Source: JALNZU01 sp964463695 (GTDB lineage: Bacteria; Bacteroidota; Bacteroidia; Bacteroidales; F082). Taken from it: a stretch of 64,000 bases of DNA. How positions within the stretch are numbered: position 1 is the first letter of the stretch; every line of letters begins with the position of its first letter. Both the position numbers and the translations under genes were made by a program. The notes below the pieces were generated by a model. It was not told where the DNA came from. It searched no databases and was given only the letters and a program-made list of their open reading frames with translations. Of this stretch, positions 23,648 through 31,814 are shown in pieces. Where the stretch lies: assembly GCA_964463695.1 (NCBI GenBank), contig CAYXCZ010000002.1, forward strand, positions 1 to 64,000, in the 5' to 3' direction.

Positions 23648-23799
23648 CTAATAACTTCTTTGTTATTTGATTGATATAGAACAATTTACGTTGTTGTTAT
23701 TTAGATTAAATCTTAATAATATTCTAAGTGGTTGCAGTTATTGGACTTACAGAAAAATTGTTTTTATGTTGAGTTAAAAATCTTTTCGGGATGCAAAAA

Positions 23800-23826
23800 A
23801 AATGCAGACTTCAAGAGTCTGCATTT
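23800..23826 (-). terminator. intrinsic terminator of the serine hydrolase operon
   Basis: AAATGCAGACT (23800-23810) pairs perfectly with AGTCTGCATTT (23816-23826) around TCAAG. On the minus strand it is followed by a T run. It lies about 40 bp past the stop of the serine hydrolase. Confidence 0.85.
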
Positions 23827-23867
23827 ATAAGAAACAGCATTTTAGCACTTTAAATCAACAGCTGTTT

Positions 23868-25184
23868 TTATTCTTTTTTCATTTGTATGTTCATTCCGCC
23901 TTGTTTAATAGTCAGGGTATTAGTACCGAAAGTGATTACAATTCCAGCCTGATCGAACCGGAATGTTGTTTCATCAACAGCGGCGAGAGGAAAAGCCGAT
24001 TGACCGCTTGCCATTCCAAAAAGTTGCTTTTCTTTTAGAGTAATGTTCATCTTTAACGGAAAATCAGGACTGCTATAAACACCAGTGTAGGTAGTTAATA
24101 GAGCTTCATCTACTGTAACTACATTAAATTCAGGCAGTTTGTATTCTTTATTGAGCAAAATACTCAATGCTCCGATGAGCGCTTCATTGGGGTTATAATC
24201 TGCGGCATTCACGCAAAGGGCTATCGCAAGGCTGTCATCAGGAAACCAGGATAAGCTGGAGCGAAAGCCATCAATACCACCTGTATGGCCAAATCCATTG
24301 TGATCGTAGAAGGGCATTGCAAAAATACCGTAACCGAAATGCTCTTTCAGATTGGTCATTTTGTTGAGGGAACTGGCACTTAACAGTTTACCGTCAAAAA
24401 GAGCTTTGATGAAATAATTCAGTTCACTAGGGGTGGAAATTATTGCACCTGCGCCTCCTGGAATTGACATATCCGTCTCCACTTCTTTAATAATTTCTTT
24501 ATTCTCATATTTATAAGAATTACAATTTCCATTTTCAGGAGTAATTGCTGAACCATAACGAGTGTAGTGCAATGAAAGAGGACGTGTAATTCGGGTTTCA
24601 AGGTTGATTTGGTAATCGAAACCTGTCACTTTCTCAAGGATATAGCCTAAAAGTATATAGTTTGAATTGCTGTAAGCTGTTTTCGCACCGGGTTCAAATT
24701 CACTTTCAGATGCAACAATGCGCTGAAGCAATTGCTCATGTGATTGATATGTAGATAAATAACCTAAATATGCACTATCATCTGTGATGCTGTGTATGCC
24801 GCTGCGATGCCCAAGCATTTGATCGATAGTAATACGATCGGAATGAGGTACTGAAGGATAAAAATCGGAGAGTTTTGCTTCCAGAGAGAGTTTGTTTTCA
24901 TCAACAAGCTGCAAAATCATTACAGCAGTAAACATTTTACTGATAGATCCGATGCGATAGACAGATGTAGCATTAGGTTTTAGTTGAGTAGCAACATCAC
25001 AAAAGCCAAACTGCTTGTTGTAAATTTCAAGGCCTGCTTTTTGAATGCTGACGCTTCCCATCATTTTATTTTCGTTTTCGAGCAGATGAAAGAGGCTATC
25101 GAGTCTGCTCAGTTGATAACTGTTTTGTGCCGAAACATAAAGTCCGGCACAAAACAGAGTTAGAAGCAGGAATATCCTTTTCAT
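23868..25184 (-). CDS. exported serine hydrolase, beta-lactamase/DD-peptidase fold (class C type)
   Basis: A 438-residue protein with signal peptide MKRIFLLLTLFCAGLYVSAQ. The three active-site elements are present: SxxK as SISK with Ser80, YxN as YSN in the AKTAYSNSNYILLG segment, and HTG in GHTGGIDGF. A C-terminal beta domain (about 90 residues) resembles the lipocalin-like tail of Bacteroidota AmpC-like hydrolases. The substrate may be a peptide, an ester or a D-amino acid compound; resistance is not implied. Its start overlaps the upstream small membrane-protein gene by 4 bp. Confidence 0.88.
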   Translation of the reverse strand: MKRIFLLLTLFCAGLYVSAQNSYQLSRLDSLFHLLENENKMMGSVSIQKAGLEIYNKQFGFCDVATQLKPNATSVYRIGSISKMFTAVMILQLVDENKLSLEAKLSDFYPSVPHSDRITIDQMLGHRSGIHSITDDSAYLGYLSTYQSHEQLLQRIVASESEFEPGAKTAYSNSNYILLGYILEKVTGFDYQINLETRITRPLSLHYTRYGSAITPENGNCNSYKYENKEIIKEVETDMSIPGGAGAIISTPSELNYFIKALFDGKLLSASSLNKMTNLKEHFGYGIFAMPFYDHNGFGHTGGIDGFRSSLSWFPDDSLAIALCVNAADYNPNEALIGALSILLNKEYKLPEFNVVTVDEALLTTYTGVYSSPDFPLKMNITLKEKQLFGMASGQSAFPLAAVDETTFRFDQAGIVITFGTNTLTIKQGGMNIQMKKE

Positions 25185-25528
25185 GACTTGGAATTTTCTT
25201 TCCGTTCTTTGGTCTCGATAAGATAATTAAGCACCAGGGCTAATCCTCCAAAGAGAAATGTCATCGAGAAAAAAGATACTTCTTCGTTGAGAGCCGTTGT
25301 CACAGCAAGGATATTGCCGACTAAAATACCAGCTCCAACACCGATAAACAGCATTCCAAATTTCAAACTTGTGAATCGGCCTGAGGGTTTTTCTGATTGA
25401 AACAATGATGCGTCATATCCTTTTTCCATCATCGTGAGGCGTTCACGACGGCGGACAAAAAGGAAAAACAAACCGTAAATGGTACCAAAGACGATACCTG
25501 TTATTGCAATAGGGGTGATTTCAAGCAT
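25181..25528 (-). CDS. DUF6249-type small membrane protein
   Basis: A 115-residue protein with an N-terminal helix (PIAITGIVFGTIYGLFFLF), a basic cytoplasmic stretch (RRRERLTMMEKGYD) and two more helices. The pattern helix, RRRER, MMEKGYD, two helices is that of DUF6249 proteins widespread in Bacteroidota. Function unknown. It overlaps the serine hydrolase by 4 bp (ATGA), so they are translationally coupled. Confidence 0.75.
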   Translation of the reverse strand: MLEITPIAITGIVFGTIYGLFFLFVRRRERLTMMEKGYDASLFQSEKPSGRFTSLKFGMLFIGVGAGILVGNILAVTTALNEEVSFFSMTFLFGGLALVLNYLIETKERKENSKS

Positions 25529-25664
25529 TTTTTTAAGTATTTGAGGTTAATAATTTTTTGTTACAGCCATTTGACGCAGCTTTTTTGTTTGGTTACACGA
25601 CAGCCTAAAAAACTTGTTATTCCATGGAAATCAACTGCGCACAATAAAATTGCTGTTTTAATGT

Positions 25665-25672
25665 TACTTTTG
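25665..25672 (+). promoter_or_regulatory. -7 promoter element for the NlpC/P60 gene
   Basis: TACTTTTG, an exact TAnnTTTG match, 55 bp before the ATG at 25727. No clear -33 element is present at the usual distance. Confidence 0.45.
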
Positions 25673-25726
25673 TTCCCCCTTCTTATAGATGGGAAATATT
25701 TTATATAAGTTGGTTTTCAATTATTT

Positions 25727-26431
25727 ATGAGTAAAATATTGTTTTTGGTTGGGTGTTTATTCGTGCCTTTTTTTGTGTTTGCACAAGTTGAAGAGCCTGA
25801 AATAGACACTACCAGCCTAAATTTCTTCGGTGAAACTTTTATACTGGGCGACAGTTTGATGCTTATGGCGCGCAGTGATAGTGGAGCACTTTTATCCGAT
25901 AGTCTTGCATTTATTGCTCAGTTTGAGGAATCCTTTTACCTATCCGACAGCATTTACCTTTATGCTCAAAGTGAAGGAACTAATGTTTTTTCAGAGCGAC
26001 TTTTAATGCAACCTCCTTCGGTTGTTTCGGTTGAAATAGAGCAGCTAGTTGATTATTCATTAACCTTCGTTGGCCTGCCTTATCGTTTTGGAGGAACAAC
26101 GGAAAATGGCTTTGACTGTTCGGGTTTCGTACGTTATGTGTATGGAAAACATGGTTATGATCTCCCCAGGTCGAGTCGTGAACAGGTGCATATCGGTAAA
26201 ACGGTGCCGCTTGAAGCAGTCCAAAAGGGCGATTTATTATTTTTTAAAGGACGAAATGCCAAGAGTTCGACAATAGGACATGTTGCAATGGTTATTGAAG
26301 TATCAGAAAACAAGGATGTGAAGATGATACACAGCACGCGTCACGGGTTGCGCGCCGACTGGCTTTCTGAAGAGCCCTACTATCGTAAACGATACGTCAC
26401 CGCTAAAAGGCCTGATATTAACCCACAATAA
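25727..26431 (+). CDS. NlpC/P60 family cell-wall endopeptidase
   Basis: A 234-residue exported protein: signal peptide to about FVFAQ, a spacer of about 80 residues rich in S, D and L with repeated SDS phrases, then an NlpC/P60 domain. The catalytic Cys131 lies in GFDCSGFVRYV and the His in TIGHVAMVIE; the third polar residue is probably in MIHSTRHG. It should cut peptide cross-links of peptidoglycan. It is followed by a HAD phosphatase gene 8 bp downstream. Confidence 0.9.
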   Translation: MSKILFLVGCLFVPFFVFAQVEEPEIDTTSLNFFGETFILGDSLMLMARSDSGALLSDSLAFIAQFEESFYLSDSIYLYAQSEGTNVFSERLLMQPPSVVSVEIEQLVDYSLTFVGLPYRFGGTTENGFDCSGFVRYVYGKHGYDLPRSSREQVHIGKTVPLEAVQKGDLLFFKGRNAKSSTIGHVAMVIEVSENKDVKMIHSTRHGLRADWLSEEPYYRKRYVTAKRPDINPQ

Positions 26432-26439
26432 ATTCAAGC

Positions 26440-27099
26440 ATGCCTATTCATGGAGTGATTTTTGATTTTAATGGAACTCTGGTGAATGATACGCACCTGC
26501 ACAACCTTGCCTGGAGGGAATTTTTCGACCGTTATAAATTACCTCAGCCAGGTGAACGTGAGATTTTTCTCTTACATGGAAAAACAAATAAAGATATTTT
26601 GTCTATCATCTTTCATCGTGAAATGCAAGCAGATGAAGTCGTAAAATATGGTTTTGAGAAAGAGGAGGTTTATAGAGAGTTGTTCCGTAAGAAACAAATT
26701 CAGTTGATGTCAGGGGCTATTGATCTTTTCAATTGGTTGAAAAACAATAAAATACCTTATACGATTGCTACTGCTTCCGATAAAGAAAATGTTGATTTTT
26801 ATTTTGATTATTTGAACTTATCCCGCTTTTTCAACAGAAGCAAAGTGGTTTTAAACGATGGGATGATTCCAGGTAAGCCCGACCCAACACTTTTCAATGT
26901 AGCTTTTGAGCAGCTTGGTCTATCACCAGGAGAGGTGTTGATTTTTGAAGATTCTTTCAATGGCATAGTAGCAGCTGAAAATGCTAAAGCAGGAAAAATA
27001 GTTATAATGGATTCACATGGAGAAGACTACTCTCGCTGGAATTACGATATCATCACCTCTTTTGAAGATTTTGACAAGAGAATTCTTTCAAAAGATTAA
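26440..27099 (+). CDS. HAD-family phosphatase/phosphoglucomutase-like hydrolase
   Basis: A 219-residue HAD protein of the phosphoglycolate phosphatase/beta-phosphoglucomutase group. Motif I is FDFNGTLVND, with nucleophile Asp9 but Asn11 where the general acid/base Asp is usual. Motif II Thr/Ser lies in TIATASDKEN, the Lys in KVVLNDGMIPGKPDP, and the acidic pair in LIFEDSFNG. DxN variants are known among HAD phosphatases. A helical cap lies between motifs I and II. Substrate unknown. It is co-transcribed with the NlpC gene. Confidence 0.85.
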   Translation: MPIHGVIFDFNGTLVNDTHLHNLAWREFFDRYKLPQPGEREIFLLHGKTNKDILSIIFHREMQADEVVKYGFEKEEVYRELFRKKQIQLMSGAIDLFNWLKNNKIPYTIATASDKENVDFYFDYLNLSRFFNRSKVVLNDGMIPGKPDPTLFNVAFEQLGLSPGEVLIFEDSFNGIVAAENAKAGKIVIMDSHGEDYSRWNYDIITSFEDFDKRILSKD

Positions 27100-27131
27100 A
27101 AGCACAGCCGTTGTTTACATCAAAACATCTC

Positions 27132-28838
27132 TTATTTAACCGCCTTAACTCCTTTGTTTTCAAGATACGCATTGGCTTTTGAAAGTGCACAATGAATATC
27201 CGGACAATTATTTTCTTCGCCAACCACATCAAACAATCCATTTTTCTTCATCGCATCGAAAACTGTTTTATTGGCTCCTGAAAGGATAATATGAATTTGT
27301 TTGGACTGAGCTCTGCGAATGAAATTTCGAAGATTTGTAAGGCCTGTGGCATCAATAAAAGGAACCTTTCGAAGGCGTATAATCCTAATCTTGGGTGTTT
27401 TAACCAAATTACGTTCTGCTTCATCAAACTTACTTGCAACACCAAAAAAGAAGGGCCCACTGATTTCAAACACTTCAACATCTTTTGGGATAAGCAATTG
27501 TTGTGCATCGTCGGCGAAATCTGACTGGTCATCATCAACAGCTTGCTTAATAACATCCACTTCTGTAGTTTCAATCAACCGCTTTAGGAATAGAAGCACA
27601 GCTAACAAAAGGCCAAACTGTATGGCAACTGTCAGGTCAATGACTACGGTTAAAAAGAAAGTCACCAGCAACACGGAAATATCGGAACGGGTATTACGGA
27701 ATAGGGCTTTGAACGAACGCCATTCACTCATGTTATAAGAAACCATTACGAGGATTCCTGCCAGCGTACTCATGGGAATCAGTTTTGCCAGCTTTCCAAA
27801 GAACAATAAAATCAGCAGAAGCACCACTGCATGAATGAGTCCGGCAACAGGCGTTTTGCCACCATTACGAATATTTGTCATGGTTCGGGCGATTGCGCCT
27901 GTAGCCGGGATGCCGCCAAAAAGTGGCGTGATGATATTAGCGATTCCCTGACCGATAAGCTCGGTGTTGGACCGATGACGGCTTCCTGTTGCCCCATCAG
28001 CTACCATGGCTGATAATAGAGACTCAATAGCCCCTAAAATTGCAATTGTGAAAGCAGGAGCTAGGAGTAAACGTAATGTGTCGAATGAAACAGAAGGGAT
28101 CGATGGCATGGGGATCGTAGCTTTGATTTCGCCAAAACGACTTCCGATAGTTTCAACAGGTAATTCAAAAATCGTGGTTACAATTGTTGTTAAAACCAAA
28201 GCTATGAGTGTACCGGGAATGCGTTTCTCAATTTTGGGCCAAAGAATGATCGTGAGAACTGTAAACAAACCAAGGCCTGCAGCATAGATGTTTATCGATT
28301 TAAAATGAACCAGATAAAATCGCCATTTGGCAATGAAATCGGCCGGTGTAGCTTCACTAACTTCAAGGCCAAAAAAGTCTTTGATCTGACTCGAGAAAAT
28401 GACTACAGCTATTCCACTGGTAAAGCCAACAACAATGGGATGTGGCATGAACTTGATAATACTACCTAGTTGCAAAACACCCATTGCAACAAGCATAAAA
28501 CCTGCCATAATGGTAGCTACAATTAGTCCGGGAACCCCAAATTGTTCTACAATACCATAAACAATAACGATAAATGCACCTGTCGGACCTCCAATTTGAA
28601 CACGGCTTCCACCAAGAAGTGAGATGAGGAAGCCAGCGATGACTGCCGTTACCAGACCTTGCTCGGGAGCTACGCCTGATGCTATACCAAAAGCGATTGC
28701 TAATGGAAGTGCCACAACCCCAACAATTAAGCCGGCAATAAGGTCGGATAAAAAAGTTTTGGAATTATAGTCTTTGAGTGTTGTAAGTATCTTAGGATGA
28801 AATACTTTTTGTATGTTTTGTAAGATTTGTCCTGACAT
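27132..28838 (-). CDS. SulP family anion transporter with STAS domain
   Basis: A 568-residue transporter: about 12 membrane segments from LIAGLIVGVVALPLAIAFG onward, with the SulP core features (GGSRVQIGGPTGAFIV, GGIPATGAIARTMTNIRNGGKTP), then a C-terminal STAS domain including FIDATGLTNLRNF. The start at MSGQIL (28838) is chosen because the longer frame runs through a TACCTTTG promoter element at 28865-28872. SulP proteins carry sulfate, bicarbonate or other anions; this one's specificity cannot be read. It is in its own transcript, with no clear link to the sulfur locus 4 kb away. Confidence 0.9.
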   Translation of the reverse strand: MSGQILQNIQKVFHPKILTTLKDYNSKTFLSDLIAGLIVGVVALPLAIAFGIASGVAPEQGLVTAVIAGFLISLLGGSRVQIGGPTGAFIVIVYGIVEQFGVPGLIVATIMAGFMLVAMGVLQLGSIIKFMPHPIVVGFTSGIAVVIFSSQIKDFFGLEVSEATPADFIAKWRFYLVHFKSINIYAAGLGLFTVLTIILWPKIEKRIPGTLIALVLTTIVTTIFELPVETIGSRFGEIKATIPMPSIPSVSFDTLRLLLAPAFTIAILGAIESLLSAMVADGATGSRHRSNTELIGQGIANIITPLFGGIPATGAIARTMTNIRNGGKTPVAGLIHAVVLLLILLFFGKLAKLIPMSTLAGILVMVSYNMSEWRSFKALFRNTRSDISVLLVTFFLTVVIDLTVAIQFGLLLAVLLFLKRLIETTEVDVIKQAVDDDQSDFADDAQQLLIPKDVEVFEISGPFFFGVASKFDEAERNLVKTPKIRIIRLRKVPFIDATGLTNLRNFIRRAQSKQIHIILSGANKTVFDAMKKNGLFDVVGEENNCPDIHCALSKANAYLENKGVKAVK

Positions 28839-28864
28839 TGCAGTTAGCCTTTGAATTGAGGGTG

Positions 28865-28872
28865 CAAAGGTA
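28865..28872 (-). promoter_or_regulatory. -7 promoter element for the SulP gene
   Basis: TACCTTTG on the minus strand, 26 bp before the ATG at 28838. Exact consensus; it argues against the longer frame starting at 28946. Confidence 0.5.
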
Positions 28873-29020
28873 AGGCTATTACGAATACAAACATTCATTG
28901 GTGCTTTTTCAAACGAGCAATTTGCTGTTTTAGAAACGAGTTGCATTTTTTTAATGGTAACATCATCTTATTCCACTATATGATTGAGAAAAACTGTTTA
29001 GATTCGTGCAAAAAAAGGAA

Positions 29021-30604
29021 ATGAGAAAATTTGTAATTTTTCTGTTTGTTGCTTTAGTGAGTTTTAACATTCACGCTCAGGATGTTACTGAGGTAACCGG
29101 AATTGTTTTCCATGACATCAACAGCAATAATAAGAAGGACCGGGGAGAAAATGGAATTGCCAATGTGGCTGTTTCAAATGGGAAAGCAGTTGCTTTAACC
29201 GATGAAAACGGGGAGTACAAACTAACGATTAAAGAGGAGGGGGTGATATTTGTTATCAAACCATCTGCCTATAGCTATCCCGTAAATACAAATAATCTAC
29301 CTGTTTTTTACTATTTGCATAAGCCAAAAGGCTCGCCTGAACTCAATTTTAAAGGTGTTGAGCCAACAGGTGAGTTGCCAAAAAGCGTTGATTTCCCTTT
29401 GCTAACAGGTTGTGATACAGAAGTGTTTAGTGTTTTTATAAGCTCAGATCCTCAGGCTTATACAATTGAGCAGGTGGCTTTTTACGACAAAGATATTGTA
29501 ACAGAGCAGAAGGAGAATAGTGGACCAGTTTTAGGATTTACCCTTGGTGATATTGTTGGCGACAGGCCCGACTTGATGGAAGCCACAAATATGGCAACCG
29601 GACGTATAGGTGTGCCGTGGTTTCATATTCTGGGAAATCATGATATGAATTATGATGCCAAAATACCGGAGCATGCTGATGAAAGTTTTGAGCGGCACTA
29701 TGGGCCATCAACCTATTCATTCAATCAGGGGAAGGTTCATTTTTTCATTTTGAATAATGTTGTTTACCCAAATACTTATAACAATCAGCAATATATTGGC
29801 GGACTCTCCGATGATCAGTTCCTGTATATTGACAATATTTTAAAAACAGTCCCTAATGACCACTTGCTGGTTTTTTTGATGCATATACCCTTGTATAACG
29901 AAGCACAATGGGGAGAAACCTTCAGAAATTCACAACGTGAAAAACTGTTTAACATGTTAAAAGACCGTCCTTATACCTTATCCCTTTCGGGACATACGCA
30001 CACACAGGCTCATTACTATTTTAATCAGGATGAAGGATGGATGCAGGAGAAACTGCATCATCATTATACTGTTGGAACTGCTTCAGGCGATTGGTGGTCA
30101 GGTGCTTACAAAAAAAATGGAGTACCTGTTTCGACTATGCGTGATGGTACTCCTAATGGATATAACATCTTGAATTTTGATGGTAACCAATATACCTATG
30201 ATTACAAATCAGCAGGCAAAGATGAGAAATACAAAATGCGTGTTTATGGACCAAAGGTAGTTCCAATGGGGCGTTATTTCAGAGGTGAGTTTTATGTAAA
30301 CTTCTTTCAGGGTGGCGAAAAGGACAGTGTTTTTTACAATGTGAATGGAGGCGAATGGAAAAAGATGCGCTACACAGTGGAAGAAGATCCGCATATGTGT
30401 GCTGTTCGCTATGAATGGGATCATGCCACCACATTGCCCGAAGGCTCACGTCCCTCAAACCCATCGCCTTGTTACCATCTTTGGAAAGCACGTGTTCCAG
30501 CTCGTCTTCCCGAAGGATCAAATCAGATTAACATAAAAGTCATAGATGTTTATGGAAGAGAGTTCCTCGATACCTATAGCTTTGAAGTAGTTAAAAGTGA
30601 TTAA
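29021..30604 (+). CDS. exported calcineurin-like metallophosphoesterase with SD-repeat B-like N-domain
   Basis: A 527-residue protein. A signal peptide (FLFVALVSFNIHAQ) is followed by an SdrD-B-like beta domain (TGIVFHDINSNNKKDRGENG, then a DENGEYKLTI strand). The phosphoesterase domain shows GDIVGDRPD, GNHDMNYD, a histidine in MHIPLY and SGHTHTQAHYY. The first metal motif is SDPQ, with Gln in place of the His of DxH, as is usual for this subfamily. A C-terminal beta domain closes the protein. The start is the ATG at 29021; a GTG 15 bp upstream is less likely. Substrate unknown; the family includes secreted phosphodiesterases. Confidence 0.87.
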   Translation: MRKFVIFLFVALVSFNIHAQDVTEVTGIVFHDINSNNKKDRGENGIANVAVSNGKAVALTDENGEYKLTIKEEGVIFVIKPSAYSYPVNTNNLPVFYYLHKPKGSPELNFKGVEPTGELPKSVDFPLLTGCDTEVFSVFISSDPQAYTIEQVAFYDKDIVTEQKENSGPVLGFTLGDIVGDRPDLMEATNMATGRIGVPWFHILGNHDMNYDAKIPEHADESFERHYGPSTYSFNQGKVHFFILNNVVYPNTYNNQQYIGGLSDDQFLYIDNILKTVPNDHLLVFLMHIPLYNEAQWGETFRNSQREKLFNMLKDRPYTLSLSGHTHTQAHYYFNQDEGWMQEKLHHHYTVGTASGDWWSGAYKKNGVPVSTMRDGTPNGYNILNFDGNQYTYDYKSAGKDEKYKMRVYGPKVVPMGRYFRGEFYVNFFQGGEKDSVFYNVNGGEWKKMRYTVEEDPHMCAVRYEWDHATTLPEGSRPSNPSPCYHLWKARVPARLPEGSNQINIKVIDVYGREFLDTYSFEVVKSD

Positions 30605-30632
30605 ACGGATTAAGGGTTTGATCAGTAAAAGG

Positions 30633-30731
30633 TTACAATTGCCATTTAAAGCCAACGCGACCCCACCACGAGTAGTATTCCTGTTTTTTGAAATAGGCTG
30701 GATACAAACTTATATCATTATCAACACTATT
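30633..30731 (-). pseudogene. remnant 3' end of an outer-membrane beta-barrel gene
   Basis: The minus strand holds an open stretch of 32 codons ending in a stop (30633-30635). It reads SLYPAYFKKQEYYSWWGRVG and finishes FKWQL. Alternating hydrophobic and aromatic residues with a hydrophobic last position are typical of the last strands of a beta-barrel. A stop lies immediately upstream in frame and no start exists, so this would be a decayed tail left when the 5' part was lost. Too short to be certain. Confidence 0.4.
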
Positions 30732-30769
30732 TCATTCTTTGCTTCGTTAATTAAAAAAGTGGCATAAAA

Positions 30770-31051
30770 ATGAGAAATCAAGCGTGGGCCTTTCTTCTTT
30801 TTTATCAACGCATTGCTTTCTCTGCTTTGTTTTTTGCCTTTCTTCTCAGTTTGTTAACCGGAAGTCTTTCATTCGCTGCACTTGGTGTTTCTTACTTTTT
30901 TATAATGCTTGTTTTTCATTATGTGATGTTTGAACACCTTTACAAACAACAGTATTTCTTTTATTATCACCTCGGATTGAGCAGGAAAAAGCTTTGGATT
31001 TTATCCGTAGTTTTAAACGCCATCATTGCAATAAGCTGCTTATTAATATGA
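30770..31051 (+). CDS. small membrane protein, partner of the ABC ATPase
   Basis: A 93-residue protein with three hydrophobic helices (IAFSALFFAFLLSLL, LGVSYFFIMLVFHYVMF, LWILSVVLNAIIAISCLLI) and a cytoplasmic YHLGLSRKKLW. It overlaps the following ATPase by 4 bp (ATGA), so they are coupled and presumably form one transporter. The family is not one I can name. Confidence 0.7.
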   Translation: MRNQAWAFLLFYQRIAFSALFFAFLLSLLTGSLSFAALGVSYFFIMLVFHYVMFEHLYKQQYFFYYHLGLSRKKLWILSVVLNAIIAISCLLI

Positions 31052-31713
31052 AAAAACTGCATGTTGACAGCGTTTTAAAAAGCTATGGAGAAAAAGTAGT
31101 GCTTACCGATATTTTTCTTGAGTGCCTGCCGGGAGAGGTGCTTGGGCTACTTGGACGTAATGGTTGCGGAAAATCAACGCTTTTGCAAATAATATTTGGT
31201 TCCCTTTCGGCAGATCAACGCTTTGTACGGGCCAATGGTCAGCAGTTGCTAAATGTTTCTGACAGCATCCGATATATTTCATATTTACCTCAGCAGGGGT
31301 TGATACCGCCATACATCAAAGTAAAAACTGCCATTGAATTACTCTGCCCTAAGCTAAAAAACGATCTACCCGAACAGTTCCCTTTTTTGAAAGCTTTAAT
31401 GAAACAAAAGGTATCGTCCCTTTCACATGGTGAGAAACGTTTGCTCGAGCTGATAGCGTTAACAAATACCCAAGCTGAATATGTGCTTTTAGATGAGCCA
31501 TTTAACGGTGTTTCACCTCTGCAGAAAGAAGTTGTAATTGAACTTATCCGCTCAAAATTGCACGAAAAGGGATTCATCGTAACAGACCACGATTACCATA
31601 ATATCCTTGAAGTGTCTACACGTCTTTTGATGATGGTTGACGGCGGACTCAAACCCGTGTCGGGCGAAGCAGACCTTGCTATCTATGGATATATCAATGA
31701 GAACAGACTCTAA
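31048..31713 (+). CDS. ABC transporter ATPase (small exporter)
   Basis: A 221-residue ATPase with Walker A GRNGCGKST, signature SLSHGEKRLLEL (LSHGE instead of LSGGE), Walker B VLLDEPFNG and switch His in IVTDHDYHN. The start is the ATG at 31048 in an ATGA overlap with the membrane gene; a longer frame begins inside that gene and is not supported. Together the two genes look like a minimal Bacteroidota ABC exporter. Its substrate is unknown. It lies directly upstream of dxs but ends about 70 bp before that gene's promoter. Confidence 0.85.
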   Translation: MKKLHVDSVLKSYGEKVVLTDIFLECLPGEVLGLLGRNGCGKSTLLQIIFGSLSADQRFVRANGQQLLNVSDSIRYISYLPQQGLIPPYIKVKTAIELLCPKLKNDLPEQFPFLKALMKQKVSSLSHGEKRLLELIALTNTQAEYVLLDEPFNGVSPLQKEVVIELIRSKLHEKGFIVTDHDYHNILEVSTRLLMMVDGGLKPVSGEADLAIYGYINENRL

Positions 31714-31783
31714 AAAGGAAGAATACTCAGTCTTCAATTTATGCTACATCATGATGAGCTGATGAAGGTCTTTGCTTTCTTGT

Positions 31784-31791
31784 TACCTTTG
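31784..31791 (+). promoter_or_regulatory. -7 promoter element for dxs
   Basis: TACCTTTG, an exact TAnnTTTG match, 23 bp before the ATG at 31815. It supports that start. Confidence 0.5.
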
Positions 31792-31814
31792 TCCTGAAAA
31801 CGGAACTATTGAAC

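Noticed and set aside
27132..28838. SulP transporter as part of the sulfur locus
   Set aside because: It lies 4 kb away with its own promoter and unrelated genes between; SulP proteins carry many anions.
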